A stretch of 13,318 nucleotides of DNA, taken from Thermoflexibacter sp. Its GTDB lineage: Bacteria; Bacteroidota; Bacteroidia; Cytophagales; Thermoflexibacteraceae. Below are positions 7,968 to 13,318 of the stretch, in pieces. The position numbers were made by a program, and so were the translations under genes. The notes below the pieces were generated by a model. The model saw only the letters and a list, made by a program, of their open reading frames with translations, was not told the origin of the DNA and ran no database searches. The stretch lies in assembly GCA_025455345.1 (NCBI GenBank), contig JALOMS010000062.1, positions 1 to 13,318 of the forward strand, read 5' to 3'. Positions within the stretch are counted from its first letter, which is position 1. The number at the start of each line of letters is the position of its first letter.

Positions 7968-8726
7968 TTATAATAATTCTGGTCTATACTCGAAGTGCAT
8001 GGTGTCATAGTGATACCACTTGCCACCCCAGATAAATCCATATTTTTCAAAAATCTCTACTATTTCCATAGGAATCTGATTGCGATATTTCAGCACAATA
8101 TTCTCGTCTGTTGTACGACTATCCCATTGCCAATAGTTCGAGTAGGTAAGGTTTATATCTATGGTCATACCAAAACTGTGCATACTAAGTCGATTCGTCC
8201 CACTAATATTTCGCCAACTAAATGTTCCACCTATTTTTTGCAAATACTTGGTAAGGTGAGGTTTTTCATCTAATTCTTTGGAGATAGCTTCTAATTTTTT
8301 ATGAACTTGATTGACCGTAGTAACTCTGAGGGGTAATTGGAGGGTTTTAGGTAGCCAAATAATTTTAGTCAATTTTTCTTGTACCTCTTTTTGAGAATTC
8401 CCGTACATTTTCCTAAAAAATATTTCATTACGAATCCTCCCTGGGTCTTGCCCTTTTTGTAGTGGCTCATAATTTCTCCCTTTGGGATAGGGAATTTTCA
8501 TTTGGTCTTCTATATCAGGAGATTCAAGGATTTCCTGCCAGTTTTTTTCTTTCTTATCATCAAAAATCATTTCTGTACCATCTCTCCATTTCAATACATT
8601 GTCTTTACAATACACAAAATGTTCGGGGTATGCTTGGCAGATTTTCTGAAGATGCCTTTCTGTGGCATTATCATCTTGATTGATAGGGAATGAAAACAAA
8701 ACCAATAGTATAAAAAATATAAACAT
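7968..8726 (-). CDS. M15-type zinc metallopeptidase (peptidoglycan D,D-/L,D-peptidase-like), exported
   Basis: This 252-residue protein carries the C-terminal VanY/L-Ala-D-Glu-endopeptidase (M15) signature. Zinc ligands H183 and D190 lie in SMHSFGMTIDIN, and D241 with H244 lie in WGGKWYHYDTMHFEY; the H-x6-D and D-x2-H spacings match the family, D241 being the likely catalytic acid/base. It should cleave peptide cross-links or stem peptides of peptidoglycan. Residues 1-14 are a hydrophobic signal or anchor. Residues ~20-135 are an extra N-terminal region (C30 and C40 could form a disulphide) not needed for the core fold. The ATG at 8726 is preferred; an in-frame TTG at 8750 would add MNFFIDNR, giving a charged n-region but lying 8 nt from a strong hairpin. 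No own promoter was recognised, so expression may come from read-through of the TPR gene. Confidence 0.88.
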   Translation of the reverse strand: MFIFFILLVLFSFPINQDDNATERHLQKICQAYPEHFVYCKDNVLKWRDGTEMIFDDKKEKNWQEILESPDIEDQMKIPYPKGRNYEPLQKGQDPGRIRNEIFFRKMYGNSQKEVQEKLTKIIWLPKTLQLPLRVTTVNQVHKKLEAISKELDEKPHLTKYLQKIGGTFSWRNISGTNRLSMHSFGMTIDINLTYSNYWQWDSRTTDENIVLKYRNQIPMEIVEIFEKYGFIWGGKWYHYDTMHFEYRPELL

Positions 8727-8757
8727 TCGATTATCAATAAAAAAGTTCAAATTAACA

Positions 8758-8787
8758 AAGAACCAAACTTGGAAAAGTTTGGTTCTT
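8758..8787 (-). terminator. Strong 13-bp hairpin after the TPR gene
   Basis: The arms AAGAACCAAACTT (8758-8770) and AAGTTTGGTTCTT (8775-8787) pair perfectly around a 4-nt loop. It lies 58 nt past the TPR stop codon and is followed on the transcribed (minus) strand by a T-rich but interrupted tract (TGTTAATTTG, then TTTTTT). It is probably an intrinsic terminator, perhaps leaky. Because it also ends 32 nt before the peptidase ATG, it could act as an attenuator or a 5' stabilising stem for that gene. Confidence 0.6.
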
Positions 8788-8844
8788 AGGAGATTATCTC
8801 TTTATAAAAAGATAAATAATAATATGAAATAGTATGTAATTTTA

Positions 8845-10176
8845 TTAGTCTTCCGTAGGCATTTCTTCTTCTGGACTTATCTCTGCACCCATAGCTTTTA
8901 GCTCGATTTCTGCGGCATCTCTCAAAGAAGTTCTTTGTAACTGCATGAATGATTGTTTTGCTAAGTTCTTATCTCCTATTTTTTTGGCAGAAAGCCCTAA
9001 AAGGAAAGAAATATCCGCCGCAGTATTAGGTTCTAATCTCAATCTAAGCGCATTTTGAGCAAAATCTACTGCTTCTTTTAATTTATTCAACTTATAAAGT
9101 GCATTGATTTTATTCAATATAGCTTTCGCATCATTAGGGTTTATTTTGAGTGCTTCATCAGATGTACGCAGACAAGCCTCATAGTTTTCTGCTTCCAAAT
9201 ACAACTCTGCTATTTTTTCATAAATACTTTCTCTCTTTGCAGGGTCTGTTTGTGTTTTTACTGCATTTTCATAGTGCGAAATCGTAGAAGCATTGTTTTC
9301 CTTGCTTGACATACGCTTGGAAAGCTGAGCGCGCAATACGTGAACTTCTGCCAATTCCTGCTGTATTTTTTCAGCTTGGTCTAAGTATTTTTTGCTTGTT
9401 TCATTCTCATGAAATTTGTAATAGGCAATAGAAACTCTATAAAAATATTTTGCGCTGAACTTTTCAGTAGCCGCAAAATACTTTGAACCTTGAGTTTTTT
9501 CAAAAGCCGTTTTAGACTTCGCATAATCTCCCAAGTGATAATACGCATAGCCTAACTCAAAGTAATACTTTGCATTGTCTTTGGAACTCTTAATAGACGG
9601 ATCTACTTCCAAAATAGCGTTTTTAGCTTCTTCATATTTCTTTACCTTGTTGGCAAGGCGTGCAAAATAATAAGCGGCTTTCAAGTCTTTGGGAGAAATC
9701 GCTCTTAATTCTTTTGCTTTCTCATAGGCAACTTTCATATTTCCATCTTTGATGTACTTGTTAGTTACCATCATCTTGTATTTGAACTTATTGTTTGGGT
9801 CAGGCTCGTGAATAGCGGCTTTATCATAAAACTCTGCCGCTTTGTTGTAATCTCCTTGCTGATAATAAATTTGAGCAAGCAGTACGTATGCAGGAGCAAA
9901 GTCATCTTTTAACTTAAGTAAGCTATTCAAAGAATTGATAGAGGACTCATTATCCCTAATTTTGAACTCTGAAATGGCTTTGGCATGCAAATATTTATAA
10001 TTGCTTGGTTCTCGGCGTAGTGCTTTATTAAACTCATCAATTGCTCTTTGGTGCTGCCCTGTTTTCTGATAATTCATTCCGTCCACATAATGAGAAAGAC
10101 CGCCATCTGGACTTTGGGCATTTGCTAAGGAAACAATTGCCAAGAAAAAGATGATGAAAGGTAATATTTTTTTCAT
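8845..10176 (-). CDS. Periplasmic tetratricopeptide-repeat protein
   Basis: This 443-residue protein has a textbook signal peptide (MKKILPFIIFFLAIVSLANA|Q, residues 1-20). The rest is almost entirely TPR-like helical pairs, roughly nine or ten: ~27-58, 61-93, 95-127, 165-199, 201-233, 243-275, 317-348, 350-380, 386-417. Good examples are AYVLLAQIYYQQGDYNKAAEFYDKA and YYFELGYAYYHLGDYAKSKTAFEK. The C-terminus is acidic (EISPEEEMPTED). No lipobox Cys, OmpA-like domain or enzymatic motif is present, so it is likely a soluble periplasmic scaffold. Its partner is unknown. The M15 peptidase lies downstream on the same strand, 118 bp from the TPR stop, with a hairpin between. A TAnnTTTG element lies 19 bp upstream of the ATG. 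Confidence 0.9.
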   Translation of the reverse strand: MKKILPFIIFFLAIVSLANAQSPDGGLSHYVDGMNYQKTGQHQRAIDEFNKALRREPSNYKYLHAKAISEFKIRDNESSINSLNSLLKLKDDFAPAYVLLAQIYYQQGDYNKAAEFYDKAAIHEPDPNNKFKYKMMVTNKYIKDGNMKVAYEKAKELRAISPKDLKAAYYFARLANKVKKYEEAKNAILEVDPSIKSSKDNAKYYFELGYAYYHLGDYAKSKTAFEKTQGSKYFAATEKFSAKYFYRVSIAYYKFHENETSKKYLDQAEKIQQELAEVHVLRAQLSKRMSSKENNASTISHYENAVKTQTDPAKRESIYEKIAELYLEAENYEACLRTSDEALKINPNDAKAILNKINALYKLNKLKEAVDFAQNALRLRLEPNTAADISFLLGLSAKKIGDKNLAKQSFMQLQRTSLRDAAEIELKAMGAEISPEEEMPTED

Positions 10177-10195
10177 TGTAAATAGAATATTATAA

Positions 10196-10203
10196 CAAAT
10201 ATA
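10196..10203 (-). promoter_or_regulatory. Putative -7 element (TATATTTG) for the TPR gene
   Basis: On the minus strand TATATTTG matches TAnnTTTG exactly and ends 19 bp before the ATG at 10176, giving a very short leader. The nearest upstream TTTG, at 10228-10231, is 24 nt away instead of 19-21, so the -33 element is weak or absent. Confidence 0.4.
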
Positions 10204-10457
10204 AATCGCAAATAATCAGTATGTTATCAAAATAATTAATATAAAATGATACAAATTGGGGTAGATTTTTTATTTATTTAATGTGAGATGTAACAAATAA
10301 TGAACATAAAATTAATAAAAAAATTTTGATTTATACTCAATTTGTACATGATTTTTTTGTAATATAGAATCTGCCAAATATTATGCCTTATTTGATACAG
10401 AAATGATAAATAACAAAAAAATACCAACTTTAATTATAATTTAAACGTCTAAATTAA

Positions 10458-10505
10458 ATAAACATATATACGATATATTACATGAATTATCTCATATATG
10501 TTTAT
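10458..10505. repeat. 12-bp perfect inverted repeat
   Basis: ATAAACATATAT (10458-10469) and ATATATGTTTAT (10494-10505) are exact reverse complements. Inside the 24-nt interval GATA (10472-10475) and TATC (10488-10491) can extend the stem after a 2x2 internal loop. It lies mid-spacer, 282 bp from the TPR start and about 300 bp from the beta-helix start. The stem is all A/T apart from one C-G pair per arm, so it is more plausible as a DNA-level element (protein site or cruciform) than as a stable RNA terminator. Confidence 0.5.
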
Positions 10506-10634
10506 AAATGATAACCTATACAAGATTTTGTTTTAAATTTTTTTTGAAAAGAAAATATCCAAAGGCTACATTATTTATAGGAAGATATGTAATATTTATG
10601 GTAATATGTGCAATAAAAAGCGTCTGATAATCGT

Positions 10635-10677
10635 ATAAATAATTGGGATTTAGCAATGGATTACGCCCTAATTATAA
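10635..10677. repeat. Imperfect inverted repeat with GGG/CCC tip, REP-like remnant
   Basis: ATAAATAATTGGG (10635-10647) pairs with CCCTAATTATAA (10666-10677) apart from one bulged base and the outermost positions, around an 18-nt interval (ATTTAGCAATGGATTACG). The interval is noticeably richer in G and C than the rest of the spacer. It could be a REP-like element or a relic of an insertion end. No transposase is in the window. Confidence 0.35.
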
Positions 10678-10745
10678 AAACTATCAAAAATAGCACAATA
10701 GGTGGTATGTTTTTGCTATAATAAAATATAAAATTGATGTAATAA

Positions 10746-10758
10746 ATTGATTATCAAT
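10746..10758. promoter_or_regulatory. Palindrome ATTGATtATCAAT, possible operator
   Basis: This is a perfect 6-bp inverted repeat around a single T, ending 50 bp before the ATG at 10809 and so placed where a regulator or the polymerase would bind. A related stretch with the palindrome broken (ATTGATTTTCAGT) occurs upstream of the downstream paralogue at 12388-12400. In such AT-rich DNA chance is possible. Confidence 0.3.
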
Positions 10759-10808
10759 GTTTTATGTTTATTCACTCATAATTTATAACTTATAATTCAT
10801 AATTGCTT

Positions 10809-12335
10809 ATGACGCAGACAAGAAGATTTCCAATATTCGTTTTTCTATTCTTTTTTTGGGGAACAGATGTCCAATCAAAAACGTTTACCATAGGCAATGG
10901 AGATGTCAAAGCCCTCATTGAGGCAATAGTAGAAGCGAGCAAAAATGATGACGAGGACATTATTGTGTTGGCAAAGAATGGTTTATACGAGCTAAAGTCT
11001 TCTTACGGGTCTGTGAAAGATGGGGCTAATGACAAGGGTGGAATAGGATTACCAACTATCAAAGGCTCTCTTGTTATCAGAGGGAATGGTGCTACTATTT
11101 CGCGTCTTACCTCTGCGGGCAAGTTTAGGATATTTTATACCGCAACAAATGCAAAAATTACCATAGAAAATTTGACAATACAGAATGGTTCTTCGGATAC
11201 AGAAGGAGCAGGCATTTATCAAGGATACGACGGACAGATTACCTTGAACTCCGTTAAGTTTTTTAATAATACTGCAAGAGGAATGCACGGTGGAGCAGTC
11301 TTTTTCAAAAGTAAAAATATCGCCAAAGTGGACAAATGTGAGTTTAAAAACAATCAAGCAAGAGATTATGGGGGGGCTGTATCTTGCTTGTTGTCAGACC
11401 TGACGATGACTAACTGTATTTTTGAAAATAACAAAACTACAGCGACGGCTACTTCTACAAAACATTATCCTGAAGGACAAGGAGGAGGGCTACAAATAGA
11501 TGGTGGGAGGGGCGATAACGGAAAACTTATTATACGAAATTGTAAGTTTACCAACAATCGTGCGCGTGTAGGTGGCGGGGGCATAGGTATTTTCTTGTAC
11601 AATAATAATTCTCTGGTGGTTGACCAATGTGAACTTAATCAAAACCAAATCACAGAAACCAAAGATTCTGCTTTAGGCGGGGGTATCAGTTATGGAAGTG
11701 GAGGTCGTTCCAATAAGGCAGATGGCTATCTTACCAATAAAAATACAGCGAAGGCGGTATTTTCCAATTGCACTTGGTATGCCAATGTATCCTCAAGACA
11801 ATCAGGTGGTATATTCGTAGGGCGAGCAAGTACCAATGCCGTTCAAATTAATAACTGTACTTTTGCAAATAATGAATCTAAGAACGGAGTAGGAGGAGCA
11901 ATTGAGAATATGAATGGAAATTTAGAAATTAAAAATTGTACTTTTGCCAATAATATCTCCACAGGTACTGGAGCCGCTATAAGGAACAATAGCAGTAGTG
12001 CTAAGGTAAGCGTGAGTAACACTATCTTTAGTAATAATAAAGGAGCAAATAATATCAATCACTATGGAGGTCCTTCAGGAACTTTTGTAGATAAAGGAAA
12101 TAATTTATATTTTCACGCTACTAATACAGGTACGGGTGGCTTACCTTCTAATGTCAAAAGGGCAGACCCTTTATTAGAGAATTTGGCAAATAACGGTGGT
12201 TCTACTAAGACAATGGCTTTGAAAGCAGGAAGTCCAGCTATTGACGCGGGGAACAATTGTACGACAACAGACCAAAGAGGGCAGGCAAGAGTAGGGAAGT
12301 GCGATATAGGAGCTTTCGAATTCGTCAAAAAATAA
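10809..12335 (+). CDS. Secreted right-handed beta-helix protein with choice-of-anchor Q domain
   Basis: This is a 508-residue protein. The ATG at 10809 is preferred to the TTG at 10803. R5-R6 and a hydrophobic run (FPIFVFLFFFWG) make a signal peptide, cut near VQS|KTF. Residues ~60-440 are parallel beta-helix rungs with recurring N-C-x-F-x-N-N motifs (FKNNQARDYGGAVS, NCTFANNESKNGVGGAI, NCTFANNISTGTGAAI), the Asn ladder and G-G-A/G turns of the pectate-lyase-like fold. Residues ~462-506 match the choice-of-anchor Q tail (NNGGSTKTMALKAGSPAIDAG ... RGQARVGKCDIGAFEF) and the protein stops two lysines later. Family members are surface or adhesive proteins; some helices bind polysaccharide, but no lyase catalytic set is evident here. 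No type IX sorting domain or other anchor follows. A closely related copy sits 160 bp downstream. Confidence 0.9.
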   Translation: MTQTRRFPIFVFLFFFWGTDVQSKTFTIGNGDVKALIEAIVEASKNDDEDIIVLAKNGLYELKSSYGSVKDGANDKGGIGLPTIKGSLVIRGNGATISRLTSAGKFRIFYTATNAKITIENLTIQNGSSDTEGAGIYQGYDGQITLNSVKFFNNTARGMHGGAVFFKSKNIAKVDKCEFKNNQARDYGGAVSCLLSDLTMTNCIFENNKTTATATSTKHYPEGQGGGLQIDGGRGDNGKLIIRNCKFTNNRARVGGGGIGIFLYNNNSLVVDQCELNQNQITETKDSALGGGISYGSGGRSNKADGYLTNKNTAKAVFSNCTWYANVSSRQSGGIFVGRASTNAVQINNCTFANNESKNGVGGAIENMNGNLEIKNCTFANNISTGTGAAIRNNSSSAKVSVSNTIFSNNKGANNINHYGGPSGTFVDKGNNLYFHATNTGTGGLPSNVKRADPLLENLANNGGSTKTMALKAGSPAIDAGNNCTTTDQRGQARVGKCDIGAFEFVKK

Positions 12336-12495
12336 GTGGACTTCATTAGTAAATTTTTTGATTAGAAAATAAAAATATTTATAAAAAATTGATTTTCAGT
12401 ATTTTAAATTGTTAATTATTTAAATAGATTGTATAGATAAACCTTATTATTGATACTTTAACATATTTTCTTTTGTTATCTTAAAGCTATATAAA

Positions 12496-13318
12496 ATGAA
12501 ATTTTTAAGCAAATATCTTATTTTGTGTATTATGTCAGTTATTTGTTCTTTAAAAAGCCAAGCGGCTACATTTACTATTGCGAACGGTGATGTGGCTGCC
12601 TTAAGAATGGCAATTTTGGAGGCAAGTAAGAATAATGATGAAGATATTATTATCTTAGCAAGCAATGGCTTATACGAACTTACGACGGTTCATGAGTCCG
12701 TCATGGACGGAACAGCAGATAAAGGTGGAGTTGGCTTACCTACGGTCAGAGGTACGCTTATCATTAGAGGGAATGGAGCAACTATCCGACGTGCTACGCA
12801 ACGCAAGAATCACCATAGAAAATCTTACTATCCAAAACGGTCTTTCTGATACAGACGGTGCGGGTATATATCAAGGTTTTGATGGGCGAATTACACTTAC
12901 TAACGTAAAGTTTTTCAATAATATCTCAGGCGGAATACATGGGGGAGCCGCTTTTTTTAAAACCAATAACGTTGCAGTTATCAACAATTGTGAATTCAAA
13001 GGTAATAGTGTGAGAGATTATGGTGGGGGCGTATCTTCTATGCTCTCTGATTTGACAGTTACTAATACAATTTTTGAAGATAATAAAACCACTGCTACCC
13101 AAGTCTTTACAGCAAACTATCCAGAAGGGCAAGGAGGCGGACTGCAAGTAGATGGAGGCAAGGGTGATAATGGTAAAATATTAGTAAGAAACTGTAAATT
13201 TATCAGTAATAAAGCTGGCGGTGGTGGGGCAGGATTAACCATATTTTTGTATAATAACAATACTTCAGAAGTTAACCAATGTGAATTTAACCAAAATGAA
13301 TTATTGGGCTTGAATAAT
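12496..13318 (+). pseudogene. Frameshifted tandem paralogue of the beta-helix protein (runs off right edge)
   Basis: The ATG at 12496 opens a signal peptide (MKFLSKYLILCIMSVICSLKSQA|ATF) and a region closely matching the upstream gene (NGDVAALRMAILEASKNNDEDIIIL, LIIRGNGATIRRAT). At ~12799 the frame shifts. Between RRAT and NARITIEN the upstream gene has 42 nt from its CGT codon to AATGCA, whereas here there are only 7 nt, a net loss of 35 nt. The original frame then runs into unrelated residues and stops at 12849 after 117 codons. Homology resumes at 12800 in the +1 frame and stays open for 173 codons to the window edge (IYQGFDGRITL, PEGQGGGLQVDGGKGDNGK, NQCEFNQNE). The 117-residue product would lack every helix rung. 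The deletion lies next to the near-repeat ACGCAACGCA. It is most likely a recent pseudogene; no slippery site suggests programmed frameshifting. Confidence 0.85.

Larger units (their letters stand above)
10177..10808. other. AT-rich divergent spacer between TPR and beta-helix genes
   Basis: This is 632 bp, very AT-rich, with no open frame that resembles a gene on either strand. It holds the TPR promoter element, a 12-bp inverted repeat at 10458-10505, an imperfect GC-tipped inverted repeat at 10635-10677, an ATTGATtATCAAT palindrome at 10746-10758 and a CATAATT / TATAATT repetitive stretch at 10777-10804 just before the beta-helix start codon. No exact TAnnTTTG promoter was found for the plus-strand gene. 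Confidence 0.6.

Noticed and set aside
10777..10804. CATAATT/TATAATT stretch as a CRISPR or iteron array
   Set aside because: The units are 7 nt, irregular and purely A/T-type; there are no spacers of constant length and no replication or Cas gene nearby.
12799..12849. The 117-residue product as a genuine short secreted protein
   Set aside because: The last ~18 residues are out-of-frame translation of sequence whose +1 frame matches the intact paralogue; truncation is the simpler reading.

Overview
The window is AT-rich bacterial DNA that looks like Bacteroidota, probably a Cytophagales-type marine or soil bacterium; the genus cannot be named from sequence alone. The reasons are the family content (two-component-regulator propeller kinase with a Y_Y_Y domain, 7TMR-DISM kinase, choice-of-anchor-Q beta-helix proteins), promoter-like TTTG / TAnnTTTG elements instead of TTGACA/TATAAT, and the near absence of Shine-Dalgarno sequences.

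Layout. (1) 1-561, minus: the N-terminal 187 codons of a secreted protein running off the left edge. (2) 562-1213: non-coding, with a decayed direct repeat that includes a boxA-like stretch. (3) 1214-7937, plus: three consecutive sensor histidine kinases. Their transmitter domains are clearly related, but their input modules differ completely: a 14-blade periplasmic propeller, a six-helix membrane module, and a 7TMR-DISM receptor. The first two lie 25 bp apart and look co-transcribed; the third has its own good promoter. (4) 7968-10176, minus: an M15 metallopeptidase, convergent with the third kinase and only 30 bp from it, and upstream of it a periplasmic TPR protein; a strong hairpin separates the two. 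(5) 10177-10808: a divergent AT-rich spacer with two inverted repeats and a palindrome. (6) 10809-13318, plus: an intact secreted beta-helix protein, followed by a close tandem paralogue broken by a 35-nt out-of-frame deletion and cut by the right edge.

How it fits together. The kinases look like one transmitter lineage attached to three kinds of sensor. No response regulator is encoded in the window, so their output partner lies elsewhere. The third kinase has a shortened ATP lid and an altered G2 box, so its catalytic competence is uncertain. The remaining genes encode exported envelope or surface proteins. A functional link between them and the kinases is possible but is not shown by the sequence. 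I see no mobile-element gene, CRISPR array, rRNA or tRNA.
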